From an uncultured Eubacterium sp. (GTDB lineage Bacteria; Bacillota; Clostridia; Lachnospirales; Lachnospiraceae): 64,000 nt of DNA. The notes below the pieces were generated by a model that did not search any database, had not been told where the DNA came from, and saw only the letters and a program-made list of their open reading frames with translations. Every line of letters begins with the position of its first letter. Positions within the stretch are counted from its first letter, which is position 1. The translations under genes and the position numbers were made by a program. The DNA lies in the NCBI GenBank assembly GCA_910579075.1, contig CAJTSV010000001.1:1-64000 (forward strand), given 5' to 3'. This document shows positions 44,617 through 52,985 of the stretch, in pieces.

Positions 44617-44758
44617 AAATGTGTACTTTTGTCTTTCAGAACGTATTGAAATATATATCGTTTATATCTTACAAATTCTTAATATGTAAAATTTAATTTT
44701 TAATACATTCTATCTAAATTTTTATCTTAATGAAGATATTCTATAAAAGTACACATTT
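44617..44758. repeat. 14-bp perfect inverted repeat bounding a 114-bp AT-rich segment beside a recombinase gene
   Basis: AAATGTGTACTTTT at 44617-44630 and its exact complement at 44745-44758 lie between the serine recombinase (ends 44803) and the start of the ATP-grasp gene. A candidate minus-strand promoter, TTGAAA (44770-44765), 17 bp, TTTATA (44747-44742), straddles the right repeat. Next to it is a palindrome of two 9-bp arms at 44771-44790. The whole 44385-44802 stretch holds no gene. Confidence 0.55.
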
Positions 44759-44802
44759 AGAGAATTTCAAACATATACAAATGTATATGTATATCACTAT
44801 AA

Positions 44803-45417
44803 TTATGTACCCATAGATTTTTGTTCTTTTATTTTATTTGCCTGCTTATAAAAAGTTGAAGCTGCCATTTTACAAATTTTTGCAGCTTCTTTTCCTGTCA
44901 ATTCCCCGCTTTCCCATTTCTGCAAAGCCTCACTAAAATTCTCAGGCAAAGGTTTTGCGGGCCTTCCAAACTGTACTCCCCTTAACCTGGCAGCACTGAT
45001 TCCCTCTTTCTGGCGCTGTTTGATATTCTTCCTTTCATTTTCTGCCACATAGCTTAAAAGAGCCAGAACTATATCGCTCAAAAATGTGCCTAACAAATCT
45101 TTTCCTCTCCTTGTATCAAGCAAAGGCATATCTAATACTACTATGTCTATTTTTTTCTCTTTTGTTAAAATTCTCCACTGTTCTATAATTTCTTCATAAT
45201 TTCTTCCAAGCCGGTCTATGCTTTGAATATATAATACATCATCCTTTTTTAATTTTCGTAAAAGTTTTTGATACATTGGCCTGTTAAAATCTTTTCCAGA
45301 CTGCTTATCTATATAAATATTCCTGTTGGGAACAGGCACTTTCTCCAATGCCATAAGCTGTCTGCATTCATTCTGTTCTTTCGTGCTGACGCGCACATAA
45401 CCATACACTGCACACAT
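44803..45417 (-). CDS. Serine recombinase (resolvase/invertase family)
   Basis: A 204-residue recombinase when started at 45417, where GGAGG lies 5 nt upstream. The catalytic domain shows YGYVRVSTKEQN (nucleophile Ser11) and IQSIDRLGRNYEEI; LLDTRRGKDLLGTFLSDIVLALLSYVAENERKNIKQRQKEGI forms the long dimer helix. A C-terminal helix-turn-helix is present (GKEAAKICKMAASTFYKQA). This small class includes DNA invertases and resolvases. Its position next to an inverted repeat suggests promoter inversion. Confidence 0.88.
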   Translation of the reverse strand: MCAVYGYVRVSTKEQNECRQLMALEKVPVPNRNIYIDKQSGKDFNRPMYQKLLRKLKKDDVLYIQSIDRLGRNYEEIIEQWRILTKEKKIDIVVLDMPLLDTRRGKDLLGTFLSDIVLALLSYVAENERKNIKQRQKEGISAARLRGVQFGRPAKPLPENFSEALQKWESGELTGKEAAKICKMAASTFYKQANKIKEQKSMGT

Positions 45418-45428
45418 ATAAACCTCCA

Positions 45429-45458
45429 CATACTTAAAAATAGACTGTATTAAGTATG
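45429..45458. repeat. 8-bp inverted repeat upstream of the recombinase
   Basis: CATACTTA (45429-45436) and TAAGTATG (45451-45458) flank a 14-bp centre immediately upstream of the recombinase ribosome binding site. It may be an operator or recombinase-binding site. Confidence 0.4.
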
Positions 45459-46263
45459 GCAGATTTTATGAAAAATTTAAATTAACATTTATATAAACTG
45501 TTCATTTCCTCTATAAACACCTACTGGCGAATTTGTTTGCTTAGTGCAGGCCGAAACTCCTATACGCTTTCTGTCTAATATTAAAAAAACGCCTCGTCAT
45601 TTTTCTAAATGCACAGCATTTTCATTTCAAATCATCTGCAATCATCGAAATGACCTTCTCAGAAAGGATATCCAGATCTGACCTTTTATCCATGAAAAGT
45701 AGGTTACTGTATTTAGGTGCTGAATTATCTTTTGAAAAAATATGGCTGACTTCGTATGCAGTCCTGCTTTTACTAAAACAGTCTTCATCCCGGAGTAATT
45801 CCACTATGTAACACTCACTTTTTTCCTTTCAATTTTTAACATACTCTTTGTTCAGACACAAAGTAAAATTAAGGTTGGTTGTCCCAAATCTGTAGCTTTT
45901 TGTATTGGTCAGAATCTTCTGCAGCATTGGGCACTCATCAATCCCAACTGTATCTCTGCCCTGTGCGTAGCTATGCAGATTTTCATGGAACTGATGGTGC
46001 CTGCATGGGATTAACTTGTAAAAAAAGAAAATTATAATGAGCACTTATAAATATCATAAATGTTAAGCTGCAGATGGTGGTTTTCTCTGAAGAAAGCAAT
46101 AAAAATGCGCTGGATATCTAGCCATCCAACACATCAGTAATTTAAAATAGCGGTTTTATGATAAAAAAATTATTTTTTGAATTAAATATGTTCGTCAAAA
46201 GTGGTATATAAATAGCAAGACTATTACTATATTATTAAAAGTACATCACAGATTTTGCACAGT
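45459..46263. other. Intergenic stretch without a convincing gene
   Basis: Eight hundred bases of AT-rich DNA. Two short minus-strand frames (45622-45804, GTG start, 60 codons; 45829-46044, 71 codons) lack ribosome binding sites and recognisable motifs. They may be remnants of an inserted element, given the nearby recombinase. No RNA gene was recognised. Confidence 0.4.
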
Positions 46264-46307
46264 AAACCGCTGGTACAGGCTGACCACATTGCCTATACCA
46301 GCGGTTT
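46264..46307. terminator. Strong hairpin after the flagellar operon
   Basis: AAACCGCTGGTACAGGC pairs with GCCTATACCAGCGGTTT (17 bp, one mismatch) around a 10-nt loop, and outer bases AGTAA/TTTACT extend it. It lies 140 bp after the FliT-like gene and may terminate transcription in either direction. Confidence 0.7.
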
Positions 46308-46447
46308 GTTTACTTCTAACTTACCAAAAATCCGTAACTATACTTTCCCATATGCTATAGAAATCAGTATCAAAAGCTTGTACCATTACTGTCCGCTTCG
46401 CCTATTTCACCGAAACATATATCTTTAAAAGGAATTATAAATATCTT

Positions 46448-46927
46448 CTACTTTTTATTATCCAGAAACTGTGCATCTATATAATTGACTTTCATCATAT
46501 TTTTATAATACTTCTGAACAGCACTTTGACTGTTCTTAACTTCCCGAATCTGTTTTTTCACATCACTGAATTTTTGCTGTGCCAGCTGGTAATTGCGCTG
46601 TTCTTCTGCCTGTATGCTGCTGCTTTCCGCAGTTATGTCACGAATCAATTCCTGAAATTTCCGAATCTGCTCCTGATACTTCTCTTTATTTCCGGTAATC
46701 TCCTCACGGACACGCTCATACAGATTATCAAACCCTTCATCCAGCATATCCAGGCTTTCTACAAGCTTTGCCTTGCTTTCAATATTTCTCTCAAAATCTG
46801 CCGGAGCCAGATTTTCATCCAGCAGCATAATCCGCTGCTCCTCATTTTTTTTTCGGATTTCCCCCAGTACCGCCAGCTTTTTTGTCAGACTCTGCGTCAT
46901 GATTTCCAGATATTCCTGTTCCTGCAT
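46448..46927 (-). CDS. FliT-like flagellar chaperone
   Basis: About 159 residues from an ATG at 46927 with CAGGGG 8 nt upstream. It is all helical with heptad-like coiled coil. It stands directly downstream of fliS, where clostridia carry a FliT- or FlgN-like export chaperone for FliD. The assignment rests on position and helical character rather than a motif. Confidence 0.6.
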   Translation of the reverse strand: MQEQEYLEIMTQSLTKKLAVLGEIRKKNEEQRIMLLDENLAPADFERNIESKAKLVESLDMLDEGFDNLYERVREEITGNKEKYQEQIRKFQELIRDITAESSSIQAEEQRNYQLAQQKFSDVKKQIREVKNSQSAVQKYYKNMMKVNYIDAQFLDNKK

Positions 46928-46963
46928 ATAATACACCCCTGCTTCTTTTTTGTTATTGCCAGC

Positions 46964-47344
46964 TTATTTCTGTGCTGGTGCCAGACGCATAACCTCTTTC
47001 CATGTGTCGCGCATCGTCCTCAGATGTGTCAGTACTTCTTCCAATATTTCTTTATCTTTTTTCATATTTGCCTGAACCAGGCGTTCGCTTATATAAATAT
47101 ACACGTTATTAAAATCTTTTGCTACTTCATATTTAAAATTCAAGGTGGCTTGAAATTCTTCGATAATTTTTTCTGCTTTGACTATATTTGCATGTGCTTT
47201 TTCTATATCTTTATCTTCAATAGCCTTCACCGCTATATTGCAGAATTTAATTGCCCCTTCGTATAGCATTAATGTCAGCTCCGCTGGCGACGCTGTCATT
47301 ATCTTATTTGTTGCGTAAGCTGAATATGCATTATTCTTTAACAT
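46964..47344 (-). CDS. fliS: FliS, flagellin export chaperone
   Basis: About 126 residues from MLKNNAYSAY (47344), where AGGGAGGA lies 6 nt upstream. The typical FliS pattern YATNKIMTASPAELTLMLYEGAIKFCNIA and the conserved LRTMRDTWKEVM end are present. It binds flagellin C-termini in the cytosol and prevents early polymerisation. It follows fliD after about 150 bp. Confidence 0.93.
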   Translation of the reverse strand: MLKNNAYSAYATNKIMTASPAELTLMLYEGAIKFCNIAVKAIEDKDIEKAHANIVKAEKIIEEFQATLNFKYEVAKDFNNVYIYISERLVQANMKKDKEILEEVLTHLRTMRDTWKEVMRLAPAQK

Positions 47345-47494
47345 CCCGAATCCTCCCTGATATTCCGACATTAAATTTTTTTCTTCGCTGCCAAAACCAG
47401 CAAAATACCCTGCAGCCAGCTGAAGCATTTTATGCAAATGCTCACTGAGCTGTGGGGTATTTTACTTTATAAAACAGTTATCAGATTCATCTGA

Positions 47495-49699
47495 TTATCC
47501 AAGCATGCTTGTAAAAGATGACATCTGACTTTGAAGCTTTGAGAGAGCTACTTCCATTGCAGAAAACTTCTTATAGTAAGAATCTTCAATTTCCTCAACT
47601 TTTTTATTCCACTCTTTAATCGTAGTCGTATAATCGCTGTAGCTCTTTGCCATCTCCTTATCATTATATACAGTATAGGCACTTCTAAGCGATGTAGCTT
47701 TCATCTTCGCATCCAGATTGGAATACAGATTGGAAGTAACCTTTTTCATAATTTCTTCTACAACTTCTGGGTTTGAAGTCAGCATTTCCATCAATTTATC
47801 TGGATTAGAAGAAGAATTGTTATCCTCGCTGTCTCCATCAATATGCAAGGCATTCTTTTCATTTTTAGAACTATTAAAATAACCAAGTGTCTTAATCCCA
47901 AGATTGGCAAGGCTGTAATTTTTACCATTTACATTCACAGATACAGACATTGCACTGGACATTGCACTGATAATTCCACTTAACGTATTATCCCTTCTTA
48001 ACAGGGAATCTTTGATTTTCTTTTCCCAATCAGCAACCTCCGAATCAGACATTGCCTCTTTTTCATCAGATGTCAGCGGCTCATAGCCCTTCGAAGAATC
48101 TGCATTATAAAGGCTGGACATTTCATTCATTAACGCGTTATAGTCTGTAATCAGTCCTTTAATCTTATCATACATCCCCTGCGCATCGTTATCTGTCGTA
48201 ATTGATATTTCTCCATCTGTCACAGCCTGGGCCTGTATTGTAAGGCCATTTACCTTAAAGGTATTGGATGAAGATGTATACTCAACGCCGTTCAGCTTAA
48301 TTGTCGCGTCGCTGCCATCTACTTTTACTGCTCCGTTACCTGTATTCAGCTTCAGCATGTTCAATACATTATTGCCAGCCATTCCGTCGCTTGTAATCTC
48401 GAAATCTCCCTCTGCGCCCGTCTTCTGTGATGTAATGTAGAAACGCTGGTTTTCTGCATCAAAAGATGCCTTCACGCCAGTACCTGAATCATTTATAGCA
48501 TTCACAAATTCACGGATGGTAGTTTCGCCATTTACTTTAATACTCTTTTCTCCGTTGCTTCCCTTGATATTTATCCAGGCATCTCCACTGTTGTAGCCTA
48601 ATGCTGATAAAGCAGTGTCTGCCGTCACTTTCTGGTCTTTCGATAAAACACCGCCCGCTTTTAATTCGCTTCCGATTATTTTCCCAGTCTTTCCATCCAC
48701 GCCTGCAGTTACGGATGCGCCAGTAAATCCTAACTTATCCATTATATCATCACCAGCATCGGATGTTACATCAAAGCTGACATTGCTTCCTTTTTCAGCC
48801 GCAGTAAAATTCAGCTTCTGTGTGCTTTCATTGAATACCAGCTTAACCCCCGCGCCAGAATCTTCTACTTTCTTTTTCAGGTCGTCAATGGTATCATTCT
48901 CAGACACCGAAATTTCTTTTACAGTATCAACGCCATCTTTCGTAACTTTTATTTTAATCTTGCCAGAAGGATTTGTATAACCTAAATCAGATAATTTTGT
49001 ACTGCCTGTAACAGAAGTTCCATCTGTCTTTGCCAGAGTATTTCCAAGCATATATGCAGCTTTTGCATAAGCTCCGTCTGTCTTATTGCCGTCACTGATT
49101 CCAAGGCTGCTTAATGCCCGTTCTCCATCCGCATCACCTGTAATCTCAAAAGCACTATCCTTGGAAAGCAGGGTAATGCTGCCGTCTTTAAATTCTGCGG
49201 TTACTCCTGTCCCTGATTCATTAATCTGTTTTACCAAATCGTTTACGGATGTCGCAGACGATACTTTAATTTCTTTTTCACCGTCTTTACCCTTTAACTT
49301 GATATTGCCAATGCCCCCTTTATAGCCCAATTCTGATAAAGTAGGATTAGCAGACAGTTCATTCAGCTTGCCGCCCGTCAGGTAACCGCCCTGAGCCGTT
49401 TTGAGAATTTCCAGCTTCTGTGTACCATTTACCGCACTTCCGCTTGCCGTTACAGAAGCTTTGGAAGAATCTGACACCGTAGCTTTTTTCGCTGTCAGCC
49501 CGCCAAACCGGAAATTATCCAGGCTTTTATAAAAATTAAAAATCTTTGTATTCAATGATTTCCACACACTCTGCGTCCAGGACAGCTTTGTCTGCGATTT
49601 TACATATTTATCACCTTTCGCCCGATACGCAGACACCAGCTCTGAAATAATCGCATCTGTATCAAGCCCCGAGTTCATACCCGTAATTCGAATCGTCAT
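47495..49699 (-). CDS. fliD: FliD, flagellar filament cap, with three tandem inserts
   Basis: A 734-residue cap protein. The N-terminus (ITGMNSGLDTDAIISELV) and C-terminus (AMEVALSKLQSQMSSFTSMLG) are canonical. Between them are three copies of a roughly 90-residue unit at about 119-203, 235-328 and 362-453. Each begins LSxLGY and contains an SGTGV or SGAGV segment, the flagellin_IN-type motif. Typical FliD proteins carry fewer copies, so this one is longer than usual. The surface of the cap may thus be expanded. Confidence 0.93.
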   Translation of the reverse strand: MTIRITGMNSGLDTDAIISELVSAYRAKGDKYVKSQTKLSWTQSVWKSLNTKIFNFYKSLDNFRFGGLTAKKATVSDSSKASVTASGSAVNGTQKLEILKTAQGGYLTGGKLNELSANPTLSELGYKGGIGNIKLKGKDGEKEIKVSSATSVNDLVKQINESGTGVTAEFKDGSITLLSKDSAFEITGDADGERALSSLGISDGNKTDGAYAKAAYMLGNTLAKTDGTSVTGSTKLSDLGYTNPSGKIKIKVTKDGVDTVKEISVSENDTIDDLKKKVEDSGAGVKLVFNESTQKLNFTAAEKGSNVSFDVTSDAGDDIMDKLGFTGASVTAGVDGKTGKIIGSELKAGGVLSKDQKVTADTALSALGYNSGDAWINIKGSNGEKSIKVNGETTIREFVNAINDSGTGVKASFDAENQRFYITSQKTGAEGDFEITSDGMAGNNVLNMLKLNTGNGAVKVDGSDATIKLNGVEYTSSSNTFKVNGLTIQAQAVTDGEISITTDNDAQGMYDKIKGLITDYNALMNEMSSLYNADSSKGYEPLTSDEKEAMSDSEVADWEKKIKDSLLRRDNTLSGIISAMSSAMSVSVNVNGKNYSLANLGIKTLGYFNSSKNEKNALHIDGDSEDNNSSSNPDKLMEMLTSNPEVVEEIMKKVTSNLYSNLDAKMKATSLRSAYTVYNDKEMAKSYSDYTTTIKEWNKKVEEIEDSYYKKFSAMEVALSKLQSQMSSFTSMLG

Positions 49700-49711
49700 A
49701 TTCTTTCCCTC

Positions 49712-50161
49712 CTAAAATTTCTCATCAAACATTATCCCAGCCATTTCCCACACCTTCTGAATCATGTCGAGTGTCTGTTCCGGCGGGTATTCTTTTAATA
49801 TATCTTTTGTGTCCTTGTCTACAATCTTAATCATAACGCGGTTCGTGCCTTCGTGGATGCCGAATACTGCTTCCGTTTTATGATTCATTTTTTCCTTGAA
49901 CTTTTCAATTGCCTGCTGCAGCTGTTTGTTGTTCTGCTGGCTGCCGCCCTGAAACTCTTTCTTTTTTTCCTGCTGTCCTTCCCTTACCGGCTCAAAAAGC
50001 CTGATTTCAGAATCCGAGATATTTTCTTCCGGCCTGTCAGCAGTTTCGGCTGCGGGTGTCTTTGCAGCTGGCTTTTCATTTGTCCTGCTCTTATGTTCTG
50101 CTGCACCTGACGTTCGTCCATGATAAGTCACTGCAGCCATGTTCATTGCTTCTATCGCCAT
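49712..50161 (-). CDS. flaG: FlaG family protein
   Basis: About 149 residues from the ATG at 50161, preceded by GGAGGTG. The N-terminal 70 residues are low-complexity and hydrophilic. The C-terminal FlaG domain has KFKEKMNHKTEAVFGIHEG, VMIKIVDKDTKDILKEYPPEQTLDM and the closing MFDEKF. FlaG affects filament length in other bacteria. It lies just before fliD. Confidence 0.88.
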   Translation of the reverse strand: MAIEAMNMAAVTYHGRTSGAAEHKSRTNEKPAAKTPAAETADRPEENISDSEIRLFEPVREGQQEKKKEFQGGSQQNNKQLQQAIEKFKEKMNHKTEAVFGIHEGTNRVMIKIVDKDTKDILKEYPPEQTLDMIQKVWEMAGIMFDEKF

Positions 50162-50244
50162 ATCATCACCTCCATGCGAATGCTCTGGCTTGCCCACTAC
50201 TCCTATTGCTCTTTATATCGGTTCGTATACCTGAAAAATTTATA

Positions 50245-50460
50245 TTAAAACATATTTTTCAATATTTCCATGCTTTCTGCGCTGGATGATTCTTCGTTTT
50301 CTTTCTGAATCTGGAGATATACTTCCTTACGGTAGATTGGTACTTCTTTTGGAGCAGATACGCCTATTTTTACCTGATCGCCCCGGATTTCAAGTATCGT
50401 TACTTCAATATTGTTGTTCAGCACCAGTGCTTCGCCTTTTTTTCTGGTCAGTGCCAGCAT
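50245..50460 (-). CDS. csrA: CsrA, carbon storage / flagellin translation regulator
   Basis: A 71-residue CsrA with MLALTRKKGEALVLNNNIEVTILEI and VKIGVSAPKEVPIYRKEVYLQI, the complete RNA-binding core. Its ATG shares one base with the FliW stop, so the two are translationally coupled. In Bacillus CsrA represses hag translation and is sequestered by FliW. Confidence 0.97.
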   Translation of the reverse strand: MLALTRKKGEALVLNNNIEVTILEIRGDQVKIGVSAPKEVPIYRKEVYLQIQKENEESSSAESMEILKNMF

Positions 50461-50918
50461 TACTGCTCACCTGCTTTCTTCTTATTTAAAATGTCATAAA
50501 TCATGTATTTGACCGGGTAATCGTCTTCCACAATGAGCTGCGCTCCCTGCAGGTTTTCCATATTGATGATAAACGGGGCTTTCAGGTTCACCGACATTTT
50601 TTCGATGTCCTTCGGCACGGTGATTGTAACCAGGATAAAGGTGCTTTCAATCGGCATTTCGCCGAGTGCTTCCAGTTCTTCCCTGCTGACGGACGGCTTA
50701 TAATCCGGTTTTACGTCCAGCGGGTTGATGACAGGCAGCGCAAAATCCGGGTCATCCATCGACTGGAGCCATTTTACGCCGGCCTTCTCCTTTTTTTCTT
50801 CATCGAAAATAAGCGTAAAATGCTGCAAATCCGGAAATCCGATAATGCCTTCATTTAATGTGATGATTTTATCATCCTGTATATCAATCTCGCCAAATAA
50901 TCTCGTATCTGCCTTCAT
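50460..50918 (-). CDS. fliW: FliW, flagellar assembly factor and CsrA antagonist
   Basis: A 152-residue FliW with INLEGIIGFPDLQHFTLI-type start (LNEGIIGFPDLQHF), WLQSMDDPDFALPVINPL and SVNLKAPFIINMENLQGAQLI. It binds flagellin or CsrA and couples flagellin supply to secretion. It is adjacent to csrA as in many Firmicutes. Confidence 0.96.
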   Translation of the reverse strand: MKADTRLFGEIDIQDDKIITLNEGIIGFPDLQHFTLIFDEEKKEKAGVKWLQSMDDPDFALPVINPLDVKPDYKPSVSREELEALGEMPIESTFILVTITVPKDIEKMSVNLKAPFIINMENLQGAQLIVEDDYPVKYMIYDILNKKKAGEQ

Positions 50919-51099
50919 TTGATACTCCTTCTGCGTTTTTGGGCATTCTGCATGATTGTTTTTAAATATGCCCTGTGTTCTGTTTCTGAATAAATTCTGA
51001 TGAAAGTTATGAACGCCAAAAACACCGCAATGTTTCTGACGTCCATGTCCTTTTATTATGATATTAATCCTGCTGTCCTGTGCATGCTATGCAGCCAGT

Positions 51100-52968
51100 T
51101 TAAATGAAATCCAGCAGTGTCATCTTGCCTATTTTGGCTGCTGCCTGCAGTGCACACTGGTAAGCAACGGATGCTGCTGTATAGTTAATGACAAGGTCTG
51201 ACAAGTCCATATCTTCATTAATGGATTTTAATTCCTTAAAGGTGGACTGCTGCACGCCCATCCGGCTCTTGGTCAGCGCTACGCGTTCGCCGCGGCCGCC
51301 CAGGTCTGTGATTTCCAGATTGGTATCATCCAGATAGCCCTGGAATTTTGTAATGTAAGAACTGTAGGTATCGTGCATGTTCTGCTTTGCATAGTCAAGC
51401 TGTTTATTTGCTGCATCGTACCATTCTTCCAGCTTTTTCAAATCCTCGCCTTCATAGTTTCCGGAATCAATTTTTTTCTTGATATCATCTACTGTTGTCT
51501 GCGCAGAAATAGCTGTGCTTACGATATCAATCAGTTCATCCAGGTCACGGCGGATATCGGAATTGAAGACTTCCCTTGCCTCGGTATTTATCTGCATCTG
51601 CTGCCCGCCGGCGATATTGTAAAAGATGCCCTGCGTCAGCCAGTTTCCGTCTTCATCGAAATTTTCATATGTGATATTGTCCCGGTCTTTCATGTAACGG
51701 GTACAGTTGAAATAATATTCCGGGCGCAGCTCGCCTTCTTCAAAGCCTGTTTTATCATAATCCAGCTGTAAGTCTGCACGGTTGGAGTCCAATACCTCCG
51801 CTACTTTATCACTGAAAATCAGCTCGCCGTTTTCATGGTCAAACACGATTTCGTTATCACCGATTTTATAATCAGCATCACGCAGCGATGTGGTATCTGT
51901 TACCCGGTAGCTGATTGGAGCGGATGTGCCTGCACCGGCAGACAGCACCGGGCTTTTCGTGTTATCGCCAGCTACTTGTATATTCACGGTTTCTGCTGGC
52001 ACAGCACCGGCTTTTGGCTGATTATTCGCTGCATCCCAGTCTTCATTTTTATATACGCCGTAAGTATATGGCGGCGTTGTACCAGCCGATGTCTGATAGA
52101 TATGGTACTGCTCCCCTTCTGCGCTATTCGGCTGCACAACTGTCAGCGGCTGTTTTAATGCCATAAGAGGATTGCCGTCTGCATCCGTCAGAACATTGCC
52201 GGCCGCATCTTTCTGAACTTCCAGCTCGGCGGTAATGCTGCCGCCGCCTTTTACGCCAACGGTAATCTTATTTTCTTCAAATTTTGTGTCGACAACATCG
52301 CCGTAAGAAACCGTCAGCGAATTCCCATCCTTCGTAATCTTGTCATAAGCCAGCCGCAGCCTGTTAAGCTCAACCTCTTTAAATACATCCGGGCTGTTAT
52401 TTTTCAGGTTTTCGTCCGAAGTATCATCAAACCCGTTTGCATAATATTTTTTCTTTTCGACATCCCGGTAATCAAATTTTTCGGTAATCTCGTAATGCTC
52501 CTGTTTTGCTTCCGCATTGCTCATAAACGTCAGGTTCTGGTCGGTTTTATATCCGGTAAAGACCGTCCTTCCTGCATAATCTGCATTGCCTTCGCAGTAA
52601 ATCTGCTGCTGCAGGGACTGGAGCGCTTTTAAAATAGTCTGGCGGTCTTCGGTTTCAAGTTCGTCCGTTGCACCGTATACTACGCGGCTGTATGCATCTG
52701 TGAGCAGGTCTTTCATATTGGTCAGCGCTGTTTCCGTACAGTCCATCCAGGATTCTGCATCCGGGATATTGTTTTCGTAATACTGCGTAATTGTGCTTAA
52801 GGTGCTGCGCAGTCGCAGGGAACGGATTGCAATAATCGGGTTGTCGGAAGGCTTTGTAATTTTCTTCTGGGTAGACATCTGGTTATTGGTATAGTCTACC
52901 TTGGACCTGTTGTTATTGATATTTGTCTTGGTCCGCTTGACAATCATGGAATTTGTTACTCGCATCAT
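51100..52968 (-). CDS. flgL: FlgL, hook-filament junction protein HAP3
   Basis: A 622-residue protein with MRVTNSMIVKRTKTNINNN at the start and the C-terminal helix pattern LALTKSRMGVQQSTFKEL and NYTAASVAYQCALQAAAKIGKMTLLDFI. It is about twice the length of E. coli FlgL because of a beta-rich central insert at about residues 200-440. AGGAGG lies upstream of a double ATG. It follows the two flgK genes. Confidence 0.92.
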   Translation of the reverse strand: MMRVTNSMIVKRTKTNINNNRSKVDYTNNQMSTQKKITKPSDNPIIAIRSLRLRSTLSTITQYYENNIPDAESWMDCTETALTNMKDLLTDAYSRVVYGATDELETEDRQTILKALQSLQQQIYCEGNADYAGRTVFTGYKTDQNLTFMSNAEAKQEHYEITEKFDYRDVEKKKYYANGFDDTSDENLKNNSPDVFKEVELNRLRLAYDKITKDGNSLTVSYGDVVDTKFEENKITVGVKGGGSITAELEVQKDAAGNVLTDADGNPLMALKQPLTVVQPNSAEGEQYHIYQTSAGTTPPYTYGVYKNEDWDAANNQPKAGAVPAETVNIQVAGDNTKSPVLSAGAGTSAPISYRVTDTTSLRDADYKIGDNEIVFDHENGELIFSDKVAEVLDSNRADLQLDYDKTGFEEGELRPEYYFNCTRYMKDRDNITYENFDEDGNWLTQGIFYNIAGGQQMQINTEAREVFNSDIRRDLDELIDIVSTAISAQTTVDDIKKKIDSGNYEGEDLKKLEEWYDAANKQLDYAKQNMHDTYSSYITKFQGYLDDTNLEITDLGGRGERVALTKSRMGVQQSTFKELKSINEDMDLSDLVINYTAASVAYQCALQAAAKIGKMTLLDFI

Positions 52969-52985
52969 ATAGCCGTTCCCTCCTT

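Noticed and set aside
45622..46044. Two small genes in the intergenic stretch
   Set aside because: No ribosome binding site, no motif and poor amino-acid composition; reported only as part of the intergenic entry.
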